Source: Rhytidiadelphus loreus
Taxonomy: Eukaryota; Streptophyta; Bryopsida; Hypnales; Hylocomiaceae
NCBI GenBank assembly: GCA_947034895.1
Contig: OX344765.1
Coordinates: 15,753,001-15,817,000 of the forward strand
Length of the DNA stretch: 64,000 nucleotides
Direction: 5' to 3'
The stretch's first letter is position 1; each line of letters starts with the position of its first letter. The notes beneath the pieces are model-generated. The model was not told the DNA's origin, searched no databases, and was given only the letters and a program-made list of their open reading frames with translations. Below, piece by piece: positions 21,280 to 33,059 of this stretch. Position numbers and translations under genes: made by a program.

Positions 21280-22900
21280 AGAATGAAAGCAATTCAATAT
21301 TCAAATAGGGAAGGGAAAAAAACTAAAAGAAGGTTAGCCATTCATTAGGAATAAGTTGACCCTTGTTTAAGGTTGGACTTTACATGTAAGACAAAAAAAA
21401 AAGACAAAAAAAAGGAATATTAGCCTTTAGAGATATTCTAGATTTTAGTCATTAGTTAGAAGAAGTTAGGGGAGCTTGTCTTAAGCCTTTGTTTGATTCC
21501 TAAACCAAATTAGCAAAGCATTTAGAAATTAGATTTGATAGGATTTTATTCCATAAAAGTATCTAGAAGAAAAAGAAAATATTGAAAAGATAAAGATTAG
21601 AAGAAAAAAAAAGAAGGACATGGAAAGAAGGAGTTTGGCATATTGCAATTGATGTAGAAGTGCAAAAATACAACATCCAAAAACCAAAAATTTGATATGA
21701 AGATGGAAGGAGCGCACGACAACATGTAAATTATAATCAACACCGATGGAATTTTTGACAACATAGAAGTCGAGTTTAGTCATTGAATTCTTTACCCAAA
21801 ACTTCTTGAATTTTCATAAAATCCACTAAGTAGGAGTATTGGAAGTTAGACTTAGAATTAGACCATAGAATCTTGGAAAAGCTAAAAATAGACTTAAAAG
21901 TATTTAGGAAATTTTCATTGCCATTGAAAATTACTCAACCACTAAAATAGTTAGAATTTACTAAATATTACTTTGAATGAAAAGTAGTAGTAAAAGTAGA
22001 TGAAAAAGTAGAAAGTTATCCAAAAAAACTTTTAAGAAAACACTAAGGAATCTTAGGATCTAGAGTCAAAATAGGAGACAAAGGATAAAAGTAGAAGTAA
22101 TTTTGAAATTCCATACTAGAAAAAAAGAATTATAGAAGAATTTTATGAACCGGTCAATAATCAAAATTCCTTCGTAAATAAAATTTATCAAAAAGGTCAA
22201 AAAGAAAAGTTTTACCTTTAAAAAAAAAGTAGAATCTAAAAAGATAAAACTAATTAACCATAGAAGTAAAAGTAAAACCCAAAATTACCCAAGTAGTAAG
22301 AATATTTAAAAATTTATCAATTAGGTCAAAAGCTAACCAAAGAGTATGTTAGGGGTAGAATCTCAAAGAAAATATTTTCAAGATTCCAAAACTAATTTAA
22401 CCTTAAAAATCGAAAGAATATTGAATGAATTATGGTAGAATGAAGTTTTAAACAAAAGTAGATTAGATTTTGATGAAAGTCAAGCAAAGTTGACCAAATC
22501 AAGGCAAAGTCAGAATTAGATAGAAGACAAAAAATAGAAAACAAACCAAAAATGAATTTTGATAGTTAGAACTCTAGAAATCGACGGATGAAGTTTTAGA
22601 AGGTAGTTTTAGTGTCAAACTTCATCCATGAATATCTTTTGGATACTTAGGCCAAATTTCAACTTCTTTATCATGTTAGAAAGGGTAAAATTAGCCCTAC
22701 AACTTAGGCTACTTAACTTTTCCACTTGCCTAACTCCACTAGCCCTAAGTTTTGGTTGTCATAGCCAAACCCTGATTTTAGGTACTAATGTGGTTTGATT
22801 TGGTTAGCCATTGCCATTAGGAAGTTAGGTAGGAACAAACAACAAAAGATCCATTTTTTGGAAGGCATCATTGGATTACACATTGTTAGACACCCACTAA
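21280..22900. repeat. Dispersed repeat related to 57850-58950
   Basis: This segment is rich in TAGAA and AGTAGAA words. It shares with 57850-58950 the phrase GGATGAAGTTTT...TCAAACTTCATCCATGAATA (22575-22635; counterparts near 58153 and 58620) and a closing block with TGGAAGGCA. Relatedness is clear in phrase order, but copies are diverged and borders are not defined. No coding frame was found. Confidence 0.45.
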
Positions 22901-23217
22901 GAATATACTATGATAGGTTAATTAAGAACTTTGTTGTGTATGTTGTATTCCAAGGTTGGAAATAAAGCACCTACATTTGGCTCCCAGAGAGTTTGAATTC
23001 TGTTGAACCTTGCAATGGCCTCATCTTCAAATTTAGCTTTCCAAACATACTCTATACCACCACTCATTGCATCCAATTATGCTACCCAGAGCATAAAGAT
23101 TGAAATTCTTTTAATATGATTGGAACTTTGGTCTGTCGTTGACAACATGGAAGTTGCTCCTACTTCCTTCAATGTTGCAGGTCTTGGAGCATGGTAGCTC
23201 AAAGATTCTAAAGGGGG

Positions 23218-24602
23218 AGCACTATTTCTCACCATTTTTATTGCGGCTATTTATTATTCTGGCCCTCTGCTGCCGCAACCTGCCATCCGCTGGCCCTACT
23301 GGCCCCTCTTCCACGTGCTGGTTGCATTCAATGCCTCGCACAGCACATCCACGCACTGTTTTTTCCTACCTGACAGGGTCTGCCCAGGGAAAACTTCAGT
23401 GTTTCGTCTGTTGTGTTCTAGCGTGTTCTAGAAAAGAAACGGCCTGATTTATCGCATGCATGGCCATGTGACGCCGCATGCATGGACATGGGCCATGTCA
23501 TGCCGCATGCATGGGTATGTCCCATGCCACGCATGCCTCTGTGTTCCCCCCCCCCCCCGTGTTTCGTGGTGGCGGTAGACTTCAGGCCTTCCCCTCTAGG
23601 GGTTTAGGGAATTCACAAGAATGAAACATCGAACACAAGTGACATTTTCTTCAAGTAAACCATAGTTCCCTACCTAAGAAAGGAAATCATATCATGAACC
23701 CCCCTGAAACCGACATTTTCAATGTTGAAAAAGGTAAAAAGAAAAAGAAATTAGAACTTCAAACAAAGGAGAAGACATACAATGAAACACCAATAATAAA
23801 AGGAAAATAACTAGATTTTATTGTATGGTTTAGGGGATGAACAATATAAATCTAAATTAAAAAAATAGAGAACTTCATTAAAATTATAAGAAATTTAAAC
23901 CCATTGAACTCCAAACTCTTTGGGGCAAATGATTTAAGGGTTTAGGAATTGGGCCTCCATTATCAACGGTCCATCCGGTTAGGGAGTGCAAAAGCACTCC
24001 CTAACCCAAGAAAAATGTATAATTGTGTGTGCCGGACCCATTCAACTCCAAACTCTTTTGGAGAAATGGTGCTAGGAACACTAATTCGGCCTCCATTATT
24101 AGGGGTCCATCCGCTTAGGGAGTGCGAAAACACTCCCTAATCCCCCATACAAACACTGAAAATACACAATACATTGTAACACAACATACATTGTAACACA
24201 CCACATTTATCAATAAAATTGAATGGCTTTAGAAGCCTTTTATTTTTATTTTTTACACTAGAAGATAAGCTATTTATACTAGTGGGGTGGTAGTAGGGGA
24301 GACAAACCTTATGGGATATAGAAAACTTGGGATCTTTAATCCGTCACTAAATTTTACATGGCAGGCGAGCAAAACAGTGGCAGCAAAACATTGGAAATTT
24401 TTTTGGGCAGGCACCCACGGGTAGAGGAACCGTTGGCTGCCATTGTCAGACCATGGCACGTAAACCCACACTATTGGGTTTACTGCAGTTATATTGTGCA
24501 ATACGAGGCAGTCTATTAAATAGCCGCAATAAAAAGGGTGAGAAATAGCCATTTCCATTCTAAAGCCCATTTTGATATACTCTTTCACTATGGAGAAAAA
24601 CA
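23218..24602. repeat. Inverted pair of transposon-like segments flanking a tandem hairpin repeat
   Basis: The left segment, from 23218, reads TATTTCTCACCATTTTTATTGCGGCTATTTA. The right segment reads the same in complement between about 24515 and 24553 (TAGCCGCAATAAAAAGGGTG). Similarity continues weakly inward, through TGCCCAgggAAAacTTCAGTGTTT on the left and its counterpart on the right. The arms are roughly 240 and 300 bases. A C13 run is at 23545-23557. Confidence 0.5.
23900..24145. repeat. Two tandem 137-bp units, each with a perfect hairpin
   Basis: Units starting CCCATTGAACTCCAAACTCT (23900) and CCCATTCAACTCCAAACTCT (24037) share GGCCTCCATTAT and GTCCATCCG. Each ends in an 11-bp perfect stem: TTAGGGAGTGC-aaaa-GCACTCCCTAA (23979-24004), and TTAGGGAGTGc-gaaaa-CACTCCCTAA (24115-24140). 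The stems stay paired while the flanks have drifted, although the second copy has lost one pair next to the loop. Confidence 0.75.
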
Positions 24603-24729
24603 ACTCATCTTGTCATGTCCTCTCTAAACCTCAAAAGTAGTATGGGACCATATTAAACAAATTTATGAAAAATCTAATAAGGCTAGTCAAGTCAATCTCC
24701 ATAAGAAATTGTGCCACATGTAGTAAATT

Positions 24730-25165
24730 AACCTTTTAAAAAAACCTTTGAACTAAGAAAAAATGAGAAATAAATCTGAATTACATTTCAAAAATCCGTT
24801 TGTGATTATGAGCCTCTGAAAAAAATTTATGGAAAAAATTCAAAGGGGGTATTTGAAAATGTCAAAGAAAATGTCCCTTCCAACTCCTCCATGAAATTTC
24901 TTTATAACTTTTGATAGGAGTCTCAAATCTCAAAAATATTTTTGGAGATGAAATCTAGCTTGATTTTCCACATTAACTTAATATTCGAAGTGTTTTGAGA
25001 AAAGTTATTCTACACTACCTAAATGAGGTCTGAAATTCTACTTTGATCACAATTCATGGTTTTGACTTAACTATGAGCGGTTGAGCCCCTACTAATCCTA
25101 ACCATTTACATATCCTACATGGGTTGTTTTACCTCCTACCATCCAGTTTGTATAAAGAGCTTGTC
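24730..25165. mobile_element. Partial copy of the long foldback element
   Basis: The right arm (about 24870-25165) parallels the right arm of the element at 25935-26625: ACTATGAGCGGTTGAG, TACCTCCTACCATCC and GTATAAAGAG occur in the same order. A shorter left arm (about 24740-24850, containing AACCTTTGAACTAAG and AAAATCCGTTTGTGATTATG) is its inverted partner. A trace of the same arm end occurs at 18138-18200 (ACATATCCCATATGG...CTTGTATAAAGAG). Confidence 0.6.
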
Positions 25166-25199
25166 TTTCTCAACTTCATACATGTCTTTGTAAGTTGTT

Positions 25200-25739
25200 T
25201 TAACCCCTAAGTGCTCGAGAGACCATTTTATGGTTGTTGTTCAACTTCGGGCACAATTTTTGGGTAGAAAAAAACTTATTTTCAATTTTTTTTTTCTTGA
25301 AGAGATTGGGTTGTCTTTCAATATGTATATTCAAAACTAATATTGCTATGGTCAAATAGAAATTATAAGAGATATAGCACAAAGGGTCTAGAATTGGCTA
25401 GTGTTGAAAAACTTACTATTTTGGAAAAGTGTTAATGTTCTCATTATTAGATCTTATGCATTTTTTCACAAATCAATAGAAACCACAATTTTGACCAATC
25501 AAAAAGAAATTCAAATGCTAAAGATAGAAATTGTAATTTTGGTGAATTTTTGAAGTTATATCTTTAAAATTCTTTTGAAGAGAGTCTAAAAATAATTTTA
25601 AAATTTTGACTGTACAGATACTTTCTACTTTTCATGCTTCACATTATCTTCTTTGATGCAAAATTCAAAAAAGTTATAGAACTTATATTTTATAATACAT
25701 TTGTGTTTTGTTCAAACTCCTAGGGCTTGTAAGGGTTAA
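25200..25739. mobile_element. TTAA-flanked element (piggyBac-like ends), 540 bp
   Basis: It begins TTAACCCCTAAGTGCTCGAG and ends GGGCTTGTAAGGGTTAA, with TTAA at both ends and inverted CCCCTAA / TAAGGG termini. There is no coding capacity. The right TTAA (25736-25739) is also the left TTAA of the next element, which starts TTAACCCCTAAATGCATGGG. Confidence 0.55.
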
Positions 25740-25934
25740 CCCCTAAATGCATGGGCGACCATATATGGTCGATCTGAAATTTCAGGCTTATTTTGCATTG
25801 GGCAGTTAAATTTGTTTGACTGGTTAAAAAAAAGATGTGGGCAGTTTTTCGGGTTAACTACTGAAAATTTTCATTTTTCATTGAAAAAGGTATATATTTG
25901 ATTGTTGAGAGGTCTCCAAAGCCATTTTTCCAAC

Positions 25935-26625
25935 TAGCTTTTAAAGTCAATTAGTTTAGGATGTTTAATGATGAGAAGAGATTCTCTTTATGTAAACATG
26001 TGGTGGTAGGAGGTAGAACAACCCATGTGGAATATGTAGTTTAGAATTTGTAGTTTTTCAACCGCTCATAGTGAAGTTTAAAATAGGAATTGTGTTAAAA
26101 CTAGAATTTCAGGCCTCATTTAGGCATAGTAGAGTAATTTTTATCAAAAACCTTTGAACTAAATAAAGTTGGAGAATCAAGCTAGTTTTTATTTCCAAAA
26201 ATCCGTTTGAAGTTTAGAGCCTCCAATAAAAAGTTATGGGCAAAATTTAGAGAAGATTTTTGAAAATGTCAAAGAAAATCTCCCTTTCAATCCCTTTTAG
26301 AATTTTGTCCATAACTTTTTATTGGAGGCTTTAAACATCAAATGGATTTTTGGACATGAAAACTAGTTTGATTTTTCAACTTTTTTTAGTACAAAGGTTT
26401 TTGAAAAAATTCATTTTACTATGCCTAAATGGGATTTAAAATTCTAGTTTTAACACGATTCCTACTTTAAACTTAACTATGAGCGGTTGAGAAACTACAA
26501 ATTCTAAACTACATATCCCACATGGGTTGTTCTACCTCCTACCATCCCATGTGTACATAAAGATATTCTCTTCTCATCATTAGGCACCTTAAATTAACTG
26601 GCTTTAGAATTTAGTTGGAAAACGT
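25935..26625. mobile_element. Long foldback (inverted-repeat) element, arms about 320 bp
   Basis: The left arm (about 25935-26255) contains ATGATGAGAAGAGATTCTCT, GGTAGGAGGTAGAACAACCC, TTTTCAACCGCTCATAGT, AACCTTTGAACTAAA and CCAATAAAAAGTTATGGGCA. The right arm (about 26290-26625) contains their complements in reverse order (GTCCATAACTTTTTATTGG, ACTATGAGCGGTTGAG, GGGTTGTTCTACCTCCTACC, AGATATTCTCTTCTCATCAT). The arms are about 85-90% identical by eye with a loop of about 35 bases. A transcript would form a very long hairpin. No ORF is present. Confidence 0.85.
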
Positions 26626-27211
26626 TAGAGTTTTTTAATTTTTTGGCAACCAGCTTCAAAATTCATTGAATTTGCTTAATTTACAATAGTTGAACCTTGA
26701 TTATTTAACTATTTATACTTGAATTTTGAACCATTAATAGTCGTCAAACATTGCAACTTCCGGTGATCGATTATAGGGCAAAAACAAACCATTAAGCAAA
26801 GTTAAATGTAATCTTAGGCTTTCAACTGCTCTGGAGCGGCCCTCTCAAGGGCTGAGAATTCCTCTAATGATTTTCAAAGCAAATGGATAAGTACAAGTTT
26901 TTAGATCTCAAATCAAGTGAAATTGCTCAAAGTTGGAAAATGAAGTACAATTAGCAAGCTTTACTCCTCCACTAATGGACATATGTAAGAGTTTCCTAAT
27001 TTTTTTGGCAACTAGCTTGAAAACTCACTTCATTTTGCTTAATTTCATTGAATTTGCCTAATTTCCCAATTAATCACCTTGTATGTTCACGCGGCTAATT
27101 ATTAAACAGACTTCTACTACACTTTCATTATTGGAGTTCTGATGTCTTTCACGATATTCACCCACTCTCACAATGCACTGCGGCTATATGCCCCTATTAA
27201 TTCTTACGCGA
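26626..27211. other. Repeat-derived intergenic segment
   Basis: It contains GAGCGGCCCTCTCAAGGGCTGAGAATT near 26834, which recurs diverged near 28168 (CCCTCTGGAGGGCCGAGAAT) on the other side of the TTAA element. It also has two diverged copies of an AACTAGCTTgAAAaTTCA phrase (26655 and 27010). No gene is seen. Confidence 0.4.
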
Positions 27212-28146
27212 TTAACCTTTAAAGGACCGTCACTATACTTTCACCAAAAACGCTCCAAAACTGCCATTTGTAGTACAAGTACCAAAATTTTGAAAAAAAA
27301 CTTTTTTTGACATATCTAACCATAGGATCTTGTATTATATAGTATCAAAAACATGTGGTAAAAATTTCAGACATTTCCACCAGGTGGATTGCAAGATATA
27401 AGCATTCAAATTAACTAAAATCATTTTTTAGCCCTTGCAAAAAGCAGGGCAGTTGCACTTCACAAGCTCACATTTTTATGAAAAAATGACCTAAATGGTG
27501 GTGCTTCTTTGGATTTGTTTTCCTAGACAAGTTGGCCACATGCTTGAAAAAATTTAGATCATTTGGAATAGTACAACATATAGGAAAAAAATAGTAAGTA
27601 GGTAGTAGTAAGAGAATGATTAAAAATACTAATTTATTTACAATTTAAATATGGAATTGAAAAATTTCCAATCCCAATGGTCAAAATGTTGTAATAGTGT
27701 ATTTACATCCTACAATTTTATTTTTGTCCAAAAATATTGAAAATTGGGTAAGATAAAGGATTTCAAAGTTTATTTTAGAGTAGGAAATCTAAAATTGCCC
27801 GCAAACAAAAAATCCTCATAACTTTTTGACTCATTGATCAAAATGGAATGATTCAAAGCTTTTTGTGTATATAAAACTCTAGAAAATCAATTCCAAATTT
27901 TTGTTTATGAAAAAAGTGATTTTTTCTGATCTGCCCAAACTGCCCAGTTACGAAAAAAGTAACATATTAGGCTATAACTTTTGACTTGTATTTCCAAATG
28001 TCATGAAATTTGGTGCATATGAAAGATCTTCCTCGCTCCCACATTCTATTAAAATTTCAGCCCCAAATATGAAAATCTCCGCTCATAGGTACCTGCCCAA
28101 AATTTCTATACAACCAAAAAACACAGTCCCGTCCTTTAGGGGTTAA
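27212..28146. mobile_element. TTAA-flanked element (piggyBac-like ends), 935 bp
   Basis: It starts TTAACCTTTAAAGGACCGTC and ends CCGTCCTTTAGGGGTTAA. The interior shares phrase order with the copies at 35455 and 53353: CCATAGGATCTTGTA, AAAAATTTCAGACAT, GATTGCAAGATATAAG, then GGTACCTGCCCAAAA before the right end. There is no transposase frame, so it is non-autonomous. Confidence 0.75.
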
Positions 28147-29600
28147 TAGACTGGTTTGGTCACTATGGAGCATCCCTCTGGAGGGCCGAGAATTTTTCTA
28201 ATGGGTCCCAATGGAAGGAGTAAAGTGTTTTCATGATTTTCACCATTGAAAATTTAAATAAGAAAGTGTTGATTTGGAGTTATTTTTTTTATACTTATAA
28301 ATGAAAATTGCATCTCAACAATTGCAAGGTGGATTGTGTAATGAGTTTAATAGCTTTCAAATGATATTAAGTTTTTTGAAAAGGCATTCTAGTGTGCTAA
28401 CACAATTTGCAGTTGTTCATGTCACCTCCAATCCAAAAATACTTTTATGTGCAAATTTCTAAAACATTGTAGGGAAGGACAACATATTAAAAATAGAAAA
28501 TATACATTTTTCTTGTTATAATCTCACAACTCTTATGCAATTTTGCACTCTCACCGGTGGGACTTGCTATAGTTATCAAACTTTTCAAAAAAGTGTTACA
28601 AAAACATTGGCAAACAAACAGAATCCAAGCTTGGTGAAGAGATGGGTGGGCCCCTCAAGATGCACGGAGATGATCTTATTTGGAAGAGGCCAAGCTAATT
28701 ATTTGAGCTTCTGTGTCTACACTAGGGGAGGTTTCAAAGGGCCCACTCTCCATTGGTTGGGCCAAAGGCTCCCCCAATGAAAGAGTGGAGATGCTCTAAT
28801 GCCTCAAATCTCAACCTTCCATCAAACACTCCATCTTGATTTATTTATTTATCTAGTGGAGTTATTTCATTTCTCTCAAGTTTGAATTTCCCCTCGGTTA
28901 AAAATCTCTCTCTTTCCTAGTACAACAATCTGGAAGCTTACGCCATCTAAAGTTTGCACAGTTAACTATCATTTTCCAAAAAATAAAAAAAATAAAAAAT
29001 GTATTAATTATCATATCATGATGTTAATTAATCAGCACTTGCAGGTGACAAAAGACATCACAGAGATGTCCAGTACATAAGCTTACTTCAGTATTGGAAC
29101 TCTTTAATTGTAACAGTTCTCTCAGACAAATTACTACTTTACAAATGCCACCTCAAGATGTCAATTACCTTCTCATTGCTGCATAAACAATTAACTCACT
29201 ATAATATTGAGTACCCCTAGTCAGAGTGCAAGTTAAGCAAATGGGGGAGGACTGATTCCAGCCTTCCAGCAGTACTTTTTTTTGTGTGACAAAACCATCA
29301 TTTTTTTTTCCGTCAATTTTTGCAGATATTGAATTACCGAATCTGACCGAATCCAAGAACGACAATATCATTGTACCTCAAAACCAACACAGTCAGACAA
29401 CCCCCGACCCCCACCGCCTTCACCCCTTTCCCCCGGCCAGACAGTCTGAATTCAAAGTCAGTCAAGAGTAATACAAAAATTGAACTGAGGTGATCATTCA
29501 CTGACTGTGCATATCCTTTTTTTCTCTCCCCACATGATCATGAATCCGTGAATCCGGGGACTCCTTAAATACTTGACCTACAGAGTATAGATGTGCATTA
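28147..29600. other. Intergenic, transition into a less AT-rich island
   Basis: 28600-28795 holds a GGGCCC-containing segment ending GAGTGGAGATGCTCTAATGC, which looks like the end of an old element. The 81-codon frame over it shows no domain. 29280-29470 has chance frames on both strands. No gene is supported. Confidence 0.35.
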
Positions 29601-31000
29601 TTTGCACGCAATAGGGCGGGCCGGGCTAGCTAGCTAGAAAGAAATCGATGAGGATGTGTGAACATTCCAATTGACCTCAAAAGCTGAAAACTGACTGGGA
29701 TTAGAATGACGACTGAACTAACATGAATGCACTCTTACACCAACCGTAGTTATACATTGATGCAGTGGCCTGTACTCCACCACATGATAAAATGGACAGC
29801 TGAATTAAATTCTCGTAACTGAATGCTTGTATTCATATCGATCTTGACTGAATGCTTGTATTGATATCTTGACCCATTGGAGATTTTGACATTCTGCATC
29901 TTGCAGAGATATGCAGAGGATGCATGACTGTTGTGCTTGCTTGCTAGCTAGCTAAAAGCTAGTCATTGATCGAGCTTCAATTCTGAGCTACAGTCGTCAA
30001 ATTAAGGCGCTTGAATTGGACTGAGCTGAAAACAAAGTGGATGAAGACTTGGGGACATAAGTTAGATCCACTCGATCACTCCCTTTGAACAAGTCTTTGC
30101 ACTCTTGCCATGCATCTTACTAGCTCCCCACTTGGTCCAGGTGGTTGCAACTGTACATCATCAATTTCGTCAATAATTGTTGAATGGGCGCCAAATATTG
30201 GGACATTCATGAACTAAAAGCCATATATAAAAAACTGGAAAACTATGACTGTTCCGTATCCATTTGGCTCGCAATCAACCACTAGTATTTAAGGCAATAT
30301 ATATAATTAATTCACAGATGCCAGATACCCTGTCCAAATTAAGTGTCAAAATCCAAATTTGCACAGTATGTCTTCCAGATACAGGGAAGGCCATAGTTGA
30401 GACTGGTAAGTATTTATTTCAAACAACATTGATATGAAAAGACTGGTCTTTGAGTAACTAGTACTGCATTAAACATTTCAGTCACAAAACTGATGCACAT
30501 GAGAACATGTGCTTCTTGCTCATGCTAGGGACTGAAGAAGCCATCAAAGACTCACTCAGATAGTGCAAAAATGCTACTAGCTTTGAACAGTACTTAGCCT
30601 GGATGTTAGCTAGTTGAAAAATAATAAAGTACCCAGACTGATAAATCAAAAGCTAGCTAGCTAGAATTGAACGACTCGCGTGTCCAAACGGAAGTTAATA
30701 AGCCGCATAATAGTAAGCATATACCAAAATTGGGTTGATTGTTGATAGACTAGCTAGCTGGATGAACTAGTGGTTCACATGCATAATAATATAATAAGCT
30801 AGCTTACAAACCTGGAATCGATCGGCTGGAGAGGGTTCGTGCATGATTCAGAAGGAGCTAAGCTTAGTTAGATGCACTTGGTTGGATCACTTGCAGATCG
30901 ACTATAATAAGCTTGCAAACTTAAAATCGGTCGGCAGGTTTCAAGTTACTTCAATTTGCCCTTGATCATGATTCCGAATTTGAAGGAGTTGTAATGACAG
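29600..31000. repeat. CTAGCTAG-rich segment downstream of the TPD1-like gene
   Basis: Runs such as GCTAGCTAGCTAG (near 29625), GCTAGCTAGCTAA (29942), AGCTAGCTAGCTAG (30652) and CTAGCTAGCTGG (30752) punctuate an otherwise complex, non-coding sequence. Two short tandem phrases, CTGAATGCTTGTATT(C/G)ATAT, lie at 29820-29870. Such words are palindromic and common near genes in several plants. The function is unknown. Confidence 0.6.
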
Positions 31001-31063
31001 TACGTTGCGTTGCAATTCATTCCTGCATTGGTGGAATCGATCTAGCCTTCGATGTACGTATGA

Positions 31064-33059
31064 TCACTTGCAGAAGCTGGCGGACTTCAATTTGAGCGGG
31101 TACATGAAGGAGTTGGCGTACGTGAATCGCAGAGTCTCTCCATGTTTGAGCGGCTGTCCGCCATTGACGATGCAGTCGTCGAAAGCCAGGCGCTTGAAAC
31201 TGTTGGGGTTCACCAGTAAGGCCGAAGCGAACCAGCCGCAGTAGACGTGGATGTTGGACGGCGCGCACTCTGCCATGCAGTTGTTCATGATCTGCACGGC
31301 GTAGCGAGGGATGCCGGAAGAGCCGTCGGGGCTCTGGAAGATGCTAATATCCTTGTTGGTGCAAGCAGCTGCATACACAATTATGTAGTTACTTATTGGC
31401 ATGCATACAGTGCTAGCCAGATCAAACAATTCAGTAACAATTCTTGCACAATCAATCAGGCACAATTAATTAATTCACATGCAGTCCGATCCAGAAGATT
31501 ATCCTTGACTGTTGATTTCCCTTCATACGGGGTTATCAGATATTTCCCAGATGATTGTTTGCACTAATCGTCAATTCCGTATGCACCTCGCTCGAAGCTC
31601 GAATCTCCACCCACACCCCTCCCGACTCTCTGAATCATTTTACTTCTTTGCTTGCTTGAGATTTCTCTACGCCATTTCAATGGAATTGAGCCAATGAAAC
31701 GAAATGGTCGTTACTTTTGAAAAAGCGGCATTAACCCTGGAAGGACGCGGACCCCTGGTCATGGGATTATTAGGCCAATACGTGCATTCTTTGTTTTTAC
31801 AGTTATCACTTGTTTTACAGGGTTAATTCCACTGTTTGGCAACTTTGTAACCTGGGAGTGGCAATCCGGTTACTTACCAGAGATAATCGATCTATCTCCC
31901 AGTGATTGATCAATCTATATATTATTTAGAATATAAGCATGAATGCAACTTAATTACACATACCCCGATCGAGCTTGTAAAATCAAAGTTAACGTTAATC
32001 TGAAATATGTATGTATGTTCTTCCTGAATCTAGCTAGTTGTTGACTTTGAGAAGAACTTACTGGAGACTAGAACCCGACGGTCATCTGGGGACGTGAAGC
32101 GGCGACCCGTTCCGTGTCTGCGAGGCAGTCTGTGCAGCGGCCTGTCTGTCAAGCTCGGCTCTGATTGTTGCTGGTACATCCTTGTCAGCCCTGCACAAGC
32201 TTCATGTCATCCGTCGATACAGTCAATTAAACTTACATGAATTCAGAACAGTCATACTCGTTAAATTAATGCTATGCTTCAAACTGAAACGCCAACTTTG
32301 TGACATTCAAGTGCCAATTTTTTGAAATATTGCCATCAATTTTGACGAATTGGACGATCAGAGCAAAGACTACTGGCGACAAACTGGAAAACTGAGGCTT
32401 CAATCGTTCTAGATGGTAACATTCCTGTCGAATACCATGGATTTCTTTCAAATTAACCAGCTGTGCAAACAAAATCCGGAAGCACTCAACTGACTGATTG
32501 ATTGCTCTGTTTTCTTTGGGGAGAGTTATAATGAGAAAAGAATAGTTAGAATATATGAAGGTCGACTCACCAGGTTTTGATTTCTTCAGCAAACAATCAT
32601 GCGGGCTAATGAATTCGCGCGACGGGTCAGGCTCCCCAGGCTCACTCTCCACAGCAGACTCATCAAGCACGCTCTCAAAACCTGCGTGCAACACAGCTTC
32701 AATTTAGGGCTATTGAATTGGTCGCCCTCGCCCTGAAGTTTCTTTATCGATACACAAAAGGCAACCAGATCCAGTTGTTCTACAACATATATAATATAAT
32801 ATTATAATATTATAATATTATATAATATTATAATGTAAGGACGTAACTCAATATTGCATGATCAATCTGAGGGCGGAAGGTCCCACCCACCTACAGGTCC
32901 AGCAAAAGTCGAATTCATGGTCAAAAACATGAGCAGAGTGGCGAGAAACACGAGGGTGGTGATTCTCCGTCTCCGCAAGCGAGGGGCATAATATATTTTG
33001 ACCTCGAAAGAAGATGAATAATCATTCAGTAGTAGCGTCGATATATAGCGCGGGGGCAT
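31064..33059 (-). CDS. TPD1-like (TAPETUM DETERMINANT1 family) cysteine-rich secreted protein, 4 exons
   Basis: Exons on the minus strand (33059-32891, 32681-32571, 32190-32062, 31368-31064) join in phase 1 at GT..AG borders to give 237 residues. Residues 27-32 are basic (RLRRRR), and 33-53 are a hydrophobic signal-anchor or signal peptide (ITTLVFLATLLMFLT). A linker holds two dibasic sites (PRRHGTGRRF), as in TPD1 proteins that are cleaved before secretion. The C-terminal 100 residues have the family signature: ACTNKDISIFQSP, GIPRYAVQIMNNC, CGWFASALLVNP, FKRLAFDDCIVNGGQPL, FTYANSFMYPL and a final SFC, with exactly six cysteines. Known: TPD1 acts outside the cell as a ligand for the EMS1/EXS receptor kinase in anther cell fate, and relatives occur across land plants. 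Inferred: a small secreted signal or ligand; its role in this plant is unknown. The start is the first Met before the signal segment, but Mets after it cannot be excluded. Confidence 0.82.
31731..31826. mobile_element. Possible 96-bp TTAA-flanked mini-element in intron 3 of the TPD1-like gene
   Basis: It begins TTAACCCTGGAAGGACGC and ends TTTTACAGGGTTAA, giving a perfect 9-base inverted terminus (TTAACCCTG / CAGGGTTAA) with TTAA on each side. It resembles the ends of the larger TTAA elements in the window. The short length leaves a real possibility of chance. Confidence 0.35.
32783..32835. repeat. AT microsatellite in intron 1 of the TPD1-like gene
   Basis: ACATATATAATATAATATTA followed by repeated TAATATTA words. 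It lies within the intron 32682-32890 and is likely polymorphic in length. Confidence 0.9.

Noticed and set aside
23520..23560. C13 run as a telomeric or G-quadruplex feature
   Set aside because: It is a single homopolymer without the spaced G tracts or CCCTAAA repeats needed. The G10 run near 61538 was rejected for the same reason.
31247..31697. Plus-strand frames opposite the last TPD1-like exon
   Set aside because: They are antisense to a recognised six-cysteine domain and lack any match of their own.
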